A stretch of 64,000 nt of DNA from Arsenicicoccus piscis (GTDB lineage: Bacteria > Actinomycetota > Actinomycetes > Actinomycetales > Dermatophilaceae): NCBI RefSeq assembly GCF_022568835.1, contig NZ_JAKZHV010000012.1:1-64000 (forward strand), given 5' to 3'. A program made the position numbers and the translations under genes. The notes beneath the pieces were generated by a model. The model made no database searches. It saw only the letters and a program-made list of their open reading frames with translations, and was not told the origin of the DNA. Shown in pieces: positions 36,702 to 45,908 of this stretch; the stretch's first letter is position 1; every line of letters begins with the position of its first letter.

Positions 36702-37202
36702 ATGGCCCGCGACGACGAGGCGTTAACCCGCTTCGCGACCCAGCACGCCAGGTCGCTCTACGGGCGGGCGTTCCTGCTCACGTCGGACCACCACCTCGCG
36801 GAGGACCTGGTCCAGAACACCTTGGCCAAGCTCTACCTCAACTGGTCCTCGGTAGACCGTGCCGGCAACCCCGGTGCCTAGGCCCGGACCACGTTGACGC
36901 ACCTGTTCATCGACAAGATGCGCCGCAAGTCCTCGACCGAGCGCCCGACCGACACCCTCCCCGAGAGTCACGGGCCCGGAGAGGTCGACACCGTGGTCGA
37001 CCGGGTGACCATCGAGCGACTGCTCGACCAGCTCAACCCGACGCAACGCGTCGTGATCGTGGCGCGCTATCTCGACGACCTGAGCATCGCCGACACGGCA
37101 AGCCTGCTCGGCAAGACCGAGGCCTGGGTCCGCCAGGCCACCCATCGCGCCATCACCGCCCTGCGCCGCCCCGAGCTCCTGGTCGAGCTCGGCGAGCACT
37201 GA
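36702..37202 (+). CDS. SigE family RNA polymerase sigma factor (ECF), interrupted by an in-frame TAG
   Basis: A 166-codon ECF sigma factor of the actinobacterial SigE family, with GGAGGGGGA just before the ATG at 36702. Region 2 is in FATQHARSLYGRAFLLTSDHHLAEDLVQ and region 4 is in LNPTQRVVIVARYLDDLSIADTASLLGKTEAWVRQ. Codon 60 is TAG (36879-36881) where the family normally has Tyr (NPxAYARTTL), so one C-to-G change creates the stop. Otherwise both halves are in the same frame. It is either a real nonsense mutation or a base-call error. A cell-surface-type protein with one helix follows and could be the cognate regulator. Confidence 0.8.
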
Positions 37203-37244
37203 CGAACGCGCACCGACGAACGCGCACCGAGAGAAGGGGTCGCC

Positions 37245-38072
37245 ATGAACGACACCAGGATTCGACAGTCCCTCGAGGATCTCGAGCACCAGCACCACGA
37301 CATCGACGTCTCCGCCCTCGTCGAGGGTGGCCTGCACCGTGGCGTGCGCGCCCGGCGGCGTCGGACCATGATCCGCTCGGCCGGTGCCGGGGTTGCGACG
37401 GTCGCCGTCGTGGCCGCCGGGTGGGGGCTCGCGAGCCACCCGCTCGGCCAGACGCCCACCCCGGTGGCACCCGCCACGAGCTCGGTCAGCCCGACGCCCG
37501 GTCCGACACCGAACGTCAGCCGCTCCGCGCCGAGCACGGCGCGGACGCCGGCCCAGCAGCGCGAGGCCCTCGTGCAGGACACCCGCGCTGCGGTCGAGGC
37601 GCTGCTGCCCGCAGGCACCACCGTCGTCGCGGCGTCCACCTCGCCGACGAAGGACGCCGCCCAGGCGCCGTCGGTCGGCCTGACGATCCAAAACGCGACG
37701 GGTCGCGCGCTGCTCACCGTCAACTGGTTCCGCGCCTCGATGAGCTCGCCGCCCGACTGCACCACCCTCAAGGCCGGGACGAAGTCCGACGTGCGTGCCT
37801 GCGACGAGCGCACCGTGCCGGCGGGCCAGGTGGTCACGTTCGACCGCGTCGAGGTGCCCGGTGGCCCGGCCGACGCGCGGCTGTGGGCCAGCACCCAGAG
37901 CCGCAGCGACGACGCCCAGGTCGAGATCTCGGTCGTCAACCGCATCCCCCCCGAGAAGGCTGGCACGATCACGACGATGCCGCTGACCCTCGCGGAGCTG
38001 ACCACGATGACGAGCTCGACCCGCTGGGACGCGCTCGCCACGCGCTACCTCACCCTGTGGCCCACCGGCTGA
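37245..38072 (+). CDS. Hypothetical membrane-anchored protein downstream of the sigma factor
   Basis: A 275-residue protein. A cytoplasmic N-terminus (RIRQSLEDLEHQHHDIDVSAL, then a basic GVRARRRRTM) precedes one transmembrane helix (AGAGVATVAVVAAGWGLA, about residues 47-64). A Thr/Pro/Ser-rich stalk and a secreted domain with a CxxL...C pair (DCTTLKAGTKSDVRACDE) follow. The architecture resembles proteins encoded after SigE-family sigma genes, where the short N-terminus may hold the sigma factor; this is inference. GAGAAGGGG precedes the ATG at 37245. Confidence 0.72.
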   Translation: MNDTRIRQSLEDLEHQHHDIDVSALVEGGLHRGVRARRRRTMIRSAGAGVATVAVVAAGWGLASHPLGQTPTPVAPATSSVSPTPGPTPNVSRSAPSTARTPAQQREALVQDTRAAVEALLPAGTTVVAASTSPTKDAAQAPSVGLTIQNATGRALLTVNWFRASMSSPPDCTTLKAGTKSDVRACDERTVPAGQVVTFDRVEVPGGPADARLWASTQSRSDDAQVEISVVNRIPPEKAGTITTMPLTLAELTTMTSSTRWDALATRYLTLWPTG

Positions 38073-38081
38073 CCCTGACCA

Positions 38082-38107
38082 CTTGAACGTTCTAAGGCGG
38101 TCATACT
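38082..38107 (+). promoter_or_regulatory. ltrA promoter with palindromic operator candidate
   Basis: CTTGAACGTTCTAAG at 38082-38096 is a near-perfect palindrome around GAACGTTC. It lies just upstream of a CATACT -10 candidate (38102-38107), which is 6 nt before the ATG at 38114 (leaderless). MarR-type regulators often bind TTGAAC/GTTCAA palindromes, but no regulator gene is adjacent. Confidence 0.45.
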
Positions 38108-38113
38108 GGCGCC

Positions 38114-39312
38114 ATGCAGCCCTACCCCGTCGTGCCCTGGCGCAGCCCGGTCGTCCCTCGGGACCCGCACGAGCCTCATCGCGTGGCCAGCCCGTTGGGG
38201 CTCTTCTTCGACCTGATCTTCGTCGTCGCCATCGCCAGCGCCGGTGCCCAGTGGCACCACGCGCTGATCGAGGGTCACTACAACGCCCTGCTCGGCTACG
38301 TCATGGCGTTCGGCGCGATCTGGTGGGCCTGGCTCAACTACACCTGGTACTCCAGCGCCTACGACAACGACGACGTCGTCTTCCGGGTGCTGAGCTTCGT
38401 CATCATGACCGGCGCGCTGATGCTGGCCGCCGGCATCCCGTCACTGTTCGCCGCGGCCAGTCGCTGATGGCGGTCGCCGGTTACGCGGTGATGCGGTTCG
38501 CCATGGTGTGCCTGTGGCTGCGTGCGGCGCAGCAGGACGGCCCACGCCGCGGCACCGCCGTGCGCTACGCCATCGGCATCACGATCGTGCAGCTGCTCTG
38601 GATCGCGCGGCTGTGGATCCATGACGGGACGCTGACCACCACCACCTATTTCGTGTTCATGGCCTGCGAGCTCGCCGTGCCGGTGTGGGCCGAGCGGCGG
38701 CGACCGACGCCCTACCACCCGCACCACATCGCCGAGCGCTACAGCCTGTTCACGATCATCGTGCTCGGTGAGGTCGTGCTCGCCATCGTGCAGGCTATCC
38801 AGGGCGTGATGGAGGAAGGTCACTTCTCGGCCGACCTCGTCATGCTGATCGTGGGCGCGCTGCTGATCATCTTTTCGATCTGGTGGATGTACTTCAAGCG
38901 CGAGCACGTAGACATCGTCGAGAGCTCGGAGCTGCCGATGCTGTTCGGCTACGGTCACCTGATCATCTTCGCCGCCGTGGCGGGCATCGGCGCGGCGCTC
39001 GCGGCCGGGGTCGACGTCGCGCAGCACGTCGCGCACGTCCAGGCGCTGCCCATCGCCATCGCGCTGTCGGTGGGCGTGGCGCTCTACCTGCTGACGCTGG
39101 GGATCATCCACGTCGTCGGCGGCCACGAGCCCATGCGCGAGCTGCTGCCTGCGGTCGTGGTCTCCGTCGCCTGCCTCGGCATCGGCTTCAGCCCGCTCCC
39201 GATCGGCGCCTCGACGCTGCTGATCGGGGTGGTCCTGGCGCTCGCCGCCGGCCACGCCGTGCACAGCAACCTGCGCCGGGCGCAGCTCGCCGAACCCGCC
39301 GTGGCGCACTGA
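38114..39312 (+). CDS. Low temperature requirement protein A (LtrA) family, frameshifted
   Basis: An LtrA-type membrane protein of about 400 residues with roughly ten helices. The N-terminal signature PHEPHRVASPLGLFFDLIFVVAIA is clear. The first frame ends at a TGA at 38465-38467 after LAAGIPSLFAAASR. The rest (VAGYAVMRFAMVCLWLRAA, then RYSLFTIIVLGEVVLAIV and GYGHLIIFAAVAGIG) continues in another frame to 39312, so one base is lost or gained near 38455. The family was named from a Listeria cold-growth mutant; its molecular function is unknown. Confidence 0.83.
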
Positions 39313-39373
39313 CAGCGGCAGTCCGCACGTCACATCTGAACAGCAGACTGCCACCATCTGGCGGTTCAGCGGG
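39311..39373. repeat. Hairpin repeat element, copy 1
   Basis: A roughly 62-bp element starting GACAGCGGCAGTCCGC with an imperfect inverted arm GCAGACTGCCACC and ending TTCAGCGG. It is clearly homologous to the copy at 39629-39689. It begins at the stop codon of ltrA and runs into the 5' end of a truncated oxidoreductase gene. Confidence 0.7.
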
Positions 39374-39599
39374 CCTGGTCACGACCCGCGCCGACGGCCG
39401 CCCGCAGATGTCACCGGTGCTCGACATGCCGGACGCGCTCGAGGGTCTGATCGAGTACTTCCGCTGCATCTCGGGCGAGCACCCGGACTGGGACGAGTAC
39501 CGCCAGGCCATGGCCACCCAGGACAAGTCGCTCATCCGCATCACGATCACCGGCTGGGGCCCGATCGCCACCGGCGGGTTCCCACCCGAGCACGCCTGA
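39366..39599 (+). pseudogene. Remnant of a PPOX-type (F420/FMN) oxidoreductase with internal deletion
   Basis: An open stretch without a start codon reads SAGLVTTRADGRPQMSPV (an N-terminal strand pair of the pyridoxamine-phosphate-oxidase-like flavin/F420 family). It is followed immediately by ALEGLIEYFRCISGEHPDWDEYRQAM and ending RITITGWGPIATGGFPPEHA, which is the C-terminus of such proteins. The middle 60-70 residues, including much of the cofactor barrel, are missing, and the true start is replaced by hairpin element copy 1. The gene cannot be functional as written. Confidence 0.65.
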
Positions 39600-39628
39600 T
39601 CGACGCGGCGCACCTGCCGTGACGCAAC

Positions 39629-39689
39629 GACAGTGGCAGTCTGCAGGTCACATCTGACCAGCAGACTGCCACTGTCTCCGTTCAGGCGG
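39629..39689. repeat. Hairpin repeat element, copy 2 (perfect 16-bp arms)
   Basis: GACAGTGGCAGTCTGC (39629-39644) and its exact complement (39661-39676) flank a 16-nt loop, followed by CTCCGTTCAGGCGG. It lies between the PPOX remnant and the stop of the minus-strand gene at 39697. It may act as a terminator for both, but the second copy at 39311 shows that it is a repeated element. Confidence 0.75.
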
Positions 39690-39696
39690 ACTCGAG

Positions 39697-40536
39697 TCAG
39701 AAGTCGCCGAAGCCGCCCCCGTCGAACCCACCCGAGTCGAAGCCGCCCCCGTCGAAACCACCGTCGAAGCCACCCGAGTCGAACCCGCCGCTGTCGACTC
39801 CCGGGTCGGCGTAGTCACCCGAGGCGAACTGGTCACCCTCAAAGCCCTGGCCGCCGTCATAGCCCTGGTCTCCCTGGTCGCCCTCGAAGCCCTGCGCGTC
39901 GGCGGACCCGTCGACCGGGTCCTCGCCGCCATTGGTCGCGTTGTCCCAGGTGTCGAAGCCCTCCATCAGCGCCCCGGCCACAGCCGTGCCGACCACGACA
40001 CCGGCGATGGTGCCGAGCATGGAGCCGCCGATGATCCGGCCCATCCCCATGCCACCACCACCCATGCCGCCGGCCATGCCACCACCGGCACCGCCGAAGG
40101 TGCGCTCCATGAAGCCCGGCTGGCGGATCTCGGCGCGGGTCGCTGCGCGGGCCAACGAGCGCGGGTCGTCACCCCCGACCTGCTCGCCGCTGCCGGCGGA
40201 GATCTGGGTCAGCACCTGCTGACGCTGCTGCGGGGTGAGCTTGGCGAAGGCCTCCTCGTGGGCCTTCTCGATGTCCTGGGGCGGCGCGGTCTCCAGCAGG
40301 TAGCGGTATCGCGCGATCGCCTGCTCGTCGGCGGTCCGCTCGCGCGAGCTGCCCGGTCGGCCCTGTCCCGACTGACCCGCTGCGCCTCCCATCGGCGCGT
40401 AACCCTGCTGGGCCGGCTGCTGGTAGCCCTGCTGATAACGCTGCTGGCTCGGCTGCTGGTAGCCCTGCTGGTAGCCCTGGTGCTGGGTCTGCTGCTGGCT
40501 CTCAGAGCGGCCGAAGAGCTTGTCGAGGAGTCCCAT
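39697..40536 (-). CDS. Hypothetical protein with Gln/Tyr-rich N-terminus and Gly/Asp-rich tail
   Basis: A 279-residue protein of low complexity. It begins MGLLDKLFGRS, then QQ/GY repeats (about residues 14-48). A short conserved core follows (ARYRYLLETAPPQDIEKAHEEAFAKLTPQQRQQVLTQIS) and a glycine-rich helix region (GSMLGTIAGVVVGTAVAGALM). The tail is about 90 residues of GGFDGGGFDSGG-like Gly/Asp/Phe repeats. The core and Gly-rich hydrophobic helix resemble DUF-type stress-associated cationic antimicrobial-like proteins of actinobacteria; function unknown. GGGAG precedes the ATG at 40536. Confidence 0.72.
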   Translation of the reverse strand: MGLLDKLFGRSESQQQTQHQGYQQGYQQPSQQRYQQGYQQPAQQGYAPMGGAAGQSGQGRPGSSRERTADEQAIARYRYLLETAPPQDIEKAHEEAFAKLTPQQRQQVLTQISAGSGEQVGGDDPRSLARAATRAEIRQPGFMERTFGGAGGGMAGGMGGGGMGMGRIIGGSMLGTIAGVVVGTAVAGALMEGFDTWDNATNGGEDPVDGSADAQGFEGDQGDQGYDGGQGFEGDQFASGDYADPGVDSGGFDSGGFDGGFDGGGFDSGGFDGGGFGDF

Positions 40537-40601
40537 GGTGCTCCCTTCGTCGGGTCGGTCGGTGGTCCAGCGAGGTCACTGGTCCAGCGAACCGCTTCCT
40601 G

Positions 40602-41459
40602 TCACAGTTCCCCCACGCGCGCGGGGACATACGGCTTGCCCGCGCTGCCCTGCTCGGCGAGCCGGACGGCGGCGTCCATCGCCAGCCAGAAGACCGCCTC
40701 GTGCGCGTCCTGCGCGCGGTGCCAGCTGCGGTGGTCCCAGGCGTCCCCGGCGAGCGAGTCGGCGCTGAACAGCATCTGCCCGAGCGACACGCCCCGGTAG
40801 GCCGCGACGGCGAAGAACGCTGCGGCCTCCATCTCGACCACCGCGCAGCCCTGGGCGATCCGCCGCTGCACCCGCGAGCGGGTCTCCCGGTAGATCGCGT
40901 CGGTGGTCCACGTGCGTCCTTGCTCGAACGCGACACCGGCCTCCGTCAGCGTCTCGACCAGCGCCGTCACGCCCTCGGGCGGCGCCTCGACCACGGCCCC
41001 CGGCGGAAGGTAGTGCGCCGACGTGCCCTCGTCGCGCACGGCGGAGGTCACGACGAACGGGTGGCCCATCACCAGCTCGGGCACGAGCACTCCGGCGGAG
41101 CCGACGGCGATGAAGTGGCGACACCCGCGCGCGATCGCCTCCTCGAGATACATCGCCGCCCGCGGCGCTCCGACCGAGGGGTAGAAGAACGCGACCCGGC
41201 GGCCCCGGTGCTCGCGCTCGTAGAGGTTGCGGGAGCCGAGGAAGCCGTCGAACGGCAGCGACACCGATGACCCGGGAGCGTGCCCGATCCGCTCCACGGT
41301 CTCGGGGAAGAAGCAGATGACGGCCGTGTCCGGCACGTCGCCGGGTGGGTAGAGCGCGACCGGGTCGAGGATCCCCGGCTCGGCGAGGTCGTCCTCGAAC
41401 GCGGGCAGGCTCGCACCGGGCGAGGCGGACGGGTCGGCCGGGTCGGCCATCTCAGGCAT
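40602..41459 (-). CDS. Nucleoside phosphorylase family protein (uridine phosphorylase-like)
   Basis: A 285-residue PNP/UDP superfamily protein. It has ICFFPETVERIG near residue 50, SVGAPRAAMYLEEAIARGC (the phosphate/ribose site strand) and VGSAGVLVPELVMGHPFVV. The diagnostic EMEAAAFFAVAAYRGV carries the ribose-binding Glu/Met/Glu, and DSLAGDAWDHR the base-binding Asp. It is probably a uridine or general nucleoside phosphorylase. It overlaps the cytidine deaminase gene by a few nt. I take the ATG at 41459; the ATG at 41450 is an alternative. It is the last gene of the nucleoside-transport operon. Confidence 0.82.
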   Translation of the reverse strand: MPEMADPADPSASPGASLPAFEDDLAEPGILDPVALYPPGDVPDTAVICFFPETVERIGHAPGSSVSLPFDGFLGSRNLYEREHRGRRVAFFYPSVGAPRAAMYLEEAIARGCRHFIAVGSAGVLVPELVMGHPFVVTSAVRDEGTSAHYLPPGAVVEAPPEGVTALVETLTEAGVAFEQGRTWTTDAIYRETRSRVQRRIAQGCAVVEMEAAAFFAVAAYRGVSLGQMLFSADSLAGDAWDHRSWHRAQDAHEAVFWLAMDAAVRLAEQGSAGKPYVPARVGEL

Positions 41460-41919
41460 CGCGCTCGGTGGCATCCTCAGCCACCCGGGCATCCTCAGCC
41501 ACCCGGGCACCCTCGGCCACCCGGTCCAGGTCAGGAGCGCCGAAGGCCTGCGGCAGCACGGCGCTCATCGCCAGCACCCCGAGAGGGGTCTGGACCAGGC
41601 AGTCCGGGCCACCGTGCTCCCAGAGCAGCTGGCGGCAGCGGCCGCACGGCATCAGCGCCGCCCCGTCGGCGTCGACGCAGGCCACGGCGACCAGCCGACC
41701 GCCGCCGCCGCGCACGAGGTCGGAGATCATGCCGCACTCGGCGCACAGGGTGACGCCGTAGGCGGCATTCTCGACGTTGCAGCCGCTGACGACCCGGCCG
41801 TCGTCCACCAGACCGGCGACACCCACCGGGAAGTGGGAGTACGGCGCATACGCGGTGCGCATCGCCTCGGTGGCGGTCGCCCGCAGCAGCGCCCAGTCCA
41901 CCTGCGGGGCAGGGCTCAC
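41452..41919 (-). CDS. cdd: Cytidine deaminase
   Basis: A 155-residue tetramer-type cytidine deaminase converting (deoxy)cytidine to (deoxy)uridine. It has YAPYSHFPVGVAGLVDDG, the substrate motif GCNVENAAYGVTLCAECG with the catalytic Cys-Ala-Glu, and the second zinc motif MPCGRCRQ. The C-terminus carries a repeated ARVAED unit encoded by an 18-bp tandem repeat. Its GTG at 41919 overlaps the stop of the permease gene (GTGA), so it is translated with the transporter. The uridine it makes can feed the downstream phosphorylase. Confidence 0.94.
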   Translation of the reverse strand: MSPAPQVDWALLRATATEAMRTAYAPYSHFPVGVAGLVDDGRVVSGCNVENAAYGVTLCAECGMISDLVRGGGGRLVAVACVDADGAALMPCGRCRQLLWEHGGPDCLVQTPLGVLAMSAVLPQAFGAPDLDRVAEGARVAEDARVAEDATERDA

Positions 41920-43180
41920 GTGGCCTCGCCCTTGCGGTAGACCACACCGTCGGCTGCGGGCATCCGCAAGGACTGCGACGCGAACGCGAGCACGAGCAAC
42001 GTGGCCACGAACGGCGCCGCCGAGGTCAGCTCGCCGGGCACGGCGTCGGACGAGAAGTACCACCAGCCGACCAGGAGGCCGACGATGACGGTGATCGCCC
42101 CGCCGAGGACCTGGCGGCGGACGATCTGCCAGGCGCCGAAGGCGACGGCGGCCACCGCAGCGAGCAGCAGCAGCGCGTGCACCGCGCCGCCGCGCAGCTG
42201 GATGGCGTCGAAATAGCCGAACAGCAGCGCGCCGAGGCCGAGCGGGCCGGGTCGCCAGTTGCCGAAGATCATCGCGGCGAGGCCGATGTAGCCGCGCCCG
42301 CCGGTCTGGCCGTCGCGGAACATGTTGGCCGCGACCAGCGAGAGGAAGCCGCCGCCGAGACCGGCGAGGCCACCGGAGATCAGCACCGCGACGAACTTGT
42401 AGAGATAGACGTTGACGCCGAGGGTCTCCGCGGCCTGCGGGGCCTCACCGCACGAGCGCAGCCGCAGGCCGAAGCCGGTGCGCCAGAGGATCCACCAGCT
42501 TGCGGCCACGACGAGGATCGCGATGATCGTCAGCACGGACACGTTGGTGACGAGGGCGGCGAGGATGCCGGCGAGGTCGGAGACGAAGAACAGGTGCCGG
42601 CTCTCGAGCGACAGCAGCCCGTCCGAGACGCCCGGGACCGAGATCGATGGCAGGTCCGGCAGCGGCGGGGACTGGGTCGCGCCACCGCCGGGGGTGCCGG
42701 TGAAGGTGCGCGCGGCGAGGTACTTCGCCCCGCCCATGCCGATGAGGTTGATGGCGACACCCGACACGATCTGGTCGACACCGAAGACCACGGTGGCGAG
42801 CGCGTGGATGGCACCGCCGATCGCGCCGAGCACGATGGCGCCGATGATCCCGGCCCAGGCACCCCAGTGGTAGGCGAAGAACGCCGCGCCCCAGGTGCCG
42901 AGGATCATCATGCCCTCGAGGCCGATGTTGACGACGCCGGCCCGCTCGGACCACAGGCCGCCGAGACCGGCCATGCGATCGGGACCGCGAGACCGAGGGC
43001 GGCAACGAGCGCACCGGACGAGGCCAGGTCGTTCTCTCCGGTGACGGTGCGCAGGACGGCGATGACGAGGATGGCGGCGAAGACCAGCCCCGCGATCATC
43101 GCGGGCGACAACCGCCGACGACGTGAGGTCGTGGTCGGCGGCTCGAGGTCCGAGCCCACGGTCAGTCCGGCGGCGCTCAT
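41916..43180 (-). CDS. Nucleoside ABC transporter permease (second subunit), frameshifted
   Basis: A branched-chain/monosaccharide-type inner-membrane permease of BMP-dependent nucleoside importers. The N-terminal segment (MSAAGLTVGSDLEPP... ALGLAVPIA) is in one frame, and from MAGLGGLWSERAGVVNIGLEGMM the rest is in another. Near 42975 the expected GCGATG reads GCATG, i.e. one G is missing. Further landmarks are GVDQIVSGVAINLIGMG, SCGEAPQAAETLGVNVY and GFGNWRPGPLG-like loops. Its ATG overlaps the stop of the first permease. Confidence 0.87.
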
Positions 43181-44292
43181 GCCGTGGCTCCTTCGGGGGT
43201 CGGGGCGCTGGGACTGGCCAGCTCACGGGCTACCTTGGACTGCTCGAGCCGCACCGAGAGCCGGCGCACCAGCTCGTAGGCGATGACGACCGCGAGGACG
43301 ATGACGCCCTGGATGATGAAGACCAGCTCGGGGGCCACGCCGGCGGTGATCTGCAGGCTGTTGGACTGCTGGTCGAGGTAGGACCACAGCAGCGCGCCGA
43401 TGCCGATGCCGATGGGGTTGTTGCGCCCGAGCAGAGCGATGCCGATGCCCGCGAAACCGAGGCCGGGCTGGAACGTCGTGCCGTAGTTGTGGTCCTGCCC
43501 GAAGAGCAGCGGCATGCCCACGAGCCCGGCGACCGCACCCGAGAGGATCATCGTGGTGAGCACCATGCGCGGCACCTTCACGCCGCTCGCGACGGCCGCG
43601 GTCTCGCTCTGACCCGCGGCCCGCAGGTCGAAGCCGAACCGGGTCTTGCCGAGGACGAACCAGTAGAGCACCCCCACCAGCACCGCCAGCACCAGGAGCG
43701 TGTAGACCTTGTTGCTGGCCCCCGGGACCAGCGCGAAGCCGTCGAGCTGGGACGACTGCGGGATGGCCTTGGTGTTGGTGACGTTCGAGCCGCTGCCGGC
43801 GCTCGTGTCGCGGGCCTTGGTCAGCAGCCAGGCGACCAGCGACGTGGCGATGGCGTTGAGCATGATGGTCGAGATGACCTCGGAGACACCGCGCTTGACC
43901 TTGAGGTAGCCCGCGATCCCGGCCCACAGCCCGCCGGCGACCATGGCCGTGGCCAGGCCGAGCAGGATGTTGAGGAAGCCGGGCAGGTAGCCCTGCGCCG
44001 CCACGACCGCGGCGCAGAACGCGGCGATGCGGTACTGCCCCTCGACACCGATGTTGAACAGGTTCATCCGGAAGCCGATGGCGACCGCGATGGCGGACAG
44101 GTAGTAGACGACGGCGCCGTTGAGGATGTTGACGACGGTCCGCGGGCGCGGCTCGCGCAGCAGGGTGCTCCACACCTCGGCGACCGGGTCGCCGGCGAGC
44201 AGCAGGATCAGCGACGTGATCACGAAGGCCACGACCAGGGCGAGCACCGGGGCCAGCAGGGACAGGCCGATGCGTCGGGCGTCGAGCTTCAT
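43177..44292 (-). CDS. Nucleoside ABC transporter permease (first subunit)
   Basis: A 371-residue permease with about ten helices (APVLALVVAFVITSLILLLA, then FRMNLFNIGVEGQYRIAAF, KVKRGVSEVISTIMLNAIA and GFDLRAAGQSETAAVASGV, the family landmarks). It forms the importer with the second permease, the double-ATPase and the BMP-type lipoprotein. Start ATG at 44292 overlaps the ATPase stop (ATGA); intact, single frame. Confidence 0.92.
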   Translation of the reverse strand: MKLDARRIGLSLLAPVLALVVAFVITSLILLLAGDPVAEVWSTLLREPRPRTVVNILNGAVVYYLSAIAVAIGFRMNLFNIGVEGQYRIAAFCAAVVAAQGYLPGFLNILLGLATAMVAGGLWAGIAGYLKVKRGVSEVISTIMLNAIATSLVAWLLTKARDTSAGSGSNVTNTKAIPQSSQLDGFALVPGASNKVYTLLVLAVLVGVLYWFVLGKTRFGFDLRAAGQSETAAVASGVKVPRMVLTTMILSGAVAGLVGMPLLFGQDHNYGTTFQPGLGFAGIGIALLGRNNPIGIGIGALLWSYLDQQSNSLQITAGVAPELVFIIQGVIVLAVVIAYELVRRLSVRLEQSKVARELASPSAPTPEGATA

Positions 44293-45908
44293 CGGGTGGC
44301 CTCCGGGTCGGGTGCGGCATCGCCTGCGGTGCCTGCGGTGCCGACGGCACCGGCGGCACCGGCGCCGGCACCGGTCATCGCGGCGCCGAGCTGCTCGGCG
44401 GTGACGGTGTCGGGGTCGAACGGGTCGGACAGCCGGCCGCGCAGGATCACCCGGATGGTGTCGGACAGACCGATCAGCTCCTCGAGGTCGGCCGAGATCA
44501 GCAGCACCGCGAGACCCTCGCGGCGGGCCCGCTTGAGGTGGCTCCAGATGGAGGCCTGGGCGCCGACGTCGACACCGCGGGTGGGGTGCGACGCGACGAG
44601 CACCTTGGGGTCGTGCGCCATCTCGCGCCCGATGATGAGCTTTTGCTGGTTTCCGCCGGACAGCGAGCCGGCGGTGACGAAGATCGACGGCGTGCGCACG
44701 TCGTAGTCCTCGACGATGCGCGTCGTGTCGGTCTTGGCGCCGGCCGCGTCGATGAGCGGCCCCTTGACGTTGGGCCGCTGGGTCTGGTGACCGAGGATGC
44801 GGTTCTCCCACAGCGGCGCCTCGAGCAGCAGCCCGTGCCGGTGCCGGTCCTCGGGGATGTAGCCGACCTGCGCCTCGCGGATCTCACGCACGTCCCAGTC
44901 GGAGATGTCGGTGCCCTGGAGGAAGACCTTGCCGGCGCTCGGCTCGCGCATGCCCATGATCACCTCGACGAGCTCGGCCTGTCCGTTGCCCTCGACGCCG
45001 GCGATGCCGAGCACCTCTCCGGCGTGGATCGTGAAGGACAGGTCGTCGAGCACCCGCCGGGTCCCGGTGCGGGCCGACAGCACCAGGTGCTCGACGGCGA
45101 GCACGGCGCGGTCGGTGACGGTGGACTCCTCGGTCTGCGGCGTCGGCAGCTCCGAGCCGACCATCAGCTCGGCGAGCTGGCGCGAGTTGACCGTGGCAGG
45201 GTCTACGGTCGCGACGGTGGTGCCGCGGCGGATGACGGTGATGTCGTCGGCGACCGAGAGCACCTCGTCGAGCTTGTGCGAGATGAACAAGATGGTGAGG
45301 CCCTCGCGGGTCAGCGCCTTGAGGTTGTCGAACAGCTCGTCGACCTCCTGCGGGACGAGCACGGCGGTGGGCTCGTCGAGGATGAGGACCTGGGCCCCGC
45401 GATAGAGGACCTTGAGGATCTCGACCCGCTGACGGGCGCCGACGCCGAGGTCGGCGACCAGCTCGTCGGGGTCGATGCCGAGGCCGTACTCCGTGCTGAT
45501 CGCGCGGATCCGCTCGCGCGCCCCGTCGCCGATGCCGTGCCGCTTCTCGGCGCCGAGGACGACGTTCTCGAGGACGGTGAGGTTGTCGGCGAGCATGAAG
45601 TGCTGGAAGACCATGCCGACGCCGGCCGCGATCGCGTCGGACGGTGACTTGAACGTCTTCACGACGCCGTCGATGGCGATCGTGCCCTCGTCGGCGCGCT
45701 GCACGCCGTAGAGGATCTTCATCAGCGTCGACTTGCCCGCGCCGTTCTCGCCGACGAGGGCGTGGATCGTGCCCTTGGCGACCGAGAAGGTGATGTCCTT
45801 GTTGGCCACGACACCGGGGAAGCGCTTGGTGATGCCGACGAGCTCTACGGCAGGAGGAACCTGGCCGTCAGGGTGAGCGCCCCGCGGCGAGGTGAGGGTG
45901 GAGGAGAT
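44289..45908 (-). CDS. Nucleoside ABC transporter ATP-binding protein (two ABC domains)
   Basis: A duplicated ABC ATPase of about 540 residues. The first domain has HALVGENGAGKSTLMK, the Q-loop VFQHFML and LILDEPTAVLVPQEV. The second has a degenerate Walker A (GVEGNGQAELVEV), the signature SLSGGNQQKLIIG and SHPTRGVDVGA. It is the MglA/YufO-type ATPase of BMP-dependent importers. Homology begins upstream of the first GTG (45809), at PPAVELVGITKRFPGV. No ATG, GTG or TTG exists upstream in frame; an ATC at 45908 lies 8 nt after AAGGAG, so I end the feature there and mark the start as unusual. Confidence 0.88.
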   Translation of the reverse strand: MSSTLTSPRGAHPDGQVPPAVELVGITKRFPGVVANKDITFSVAKGTIHALVGENGAGKSTLMKILYGVQRADEGTIAIDGVVKTFKSPSDAIAAGVGMVFQHFMLADNLTVLENVVLGAEKRHGIGDGARERIRAISTEYGLGIDPDELVADLGVGARQRVEILKVLYRGAQVLILDEPTAVLVPQEVDELFDNLKALTREGLTILFISHKLDEVLSVADDITVIRRGTTVATVDPATVNSRQLAELMVGSELPTPQTEESTVTDRAVLAVEHLVLSARTGTRRVLDDLSFTIHAGEVLGIAGVEGNGQAELVEVIMGMREPSAGKVFLQGTDISDWDVREIREAQVGYIPEDRHRHGLLLEAPLWENRILGHQTQRPNVKGPLIDAAGAKTDTTRIVEDYDVRTPSIFVTAGSLSGGNQQKLIIGREMAHDPKVLVASHPTRGVDVGAQASIWSHLKRARREGLAVLLISADLEELIGLSDTIRVILRGRLSDPFDPDTVTAEQLGAAMTGAGAGAAGAVGTAGTAGDAAPDPEATR

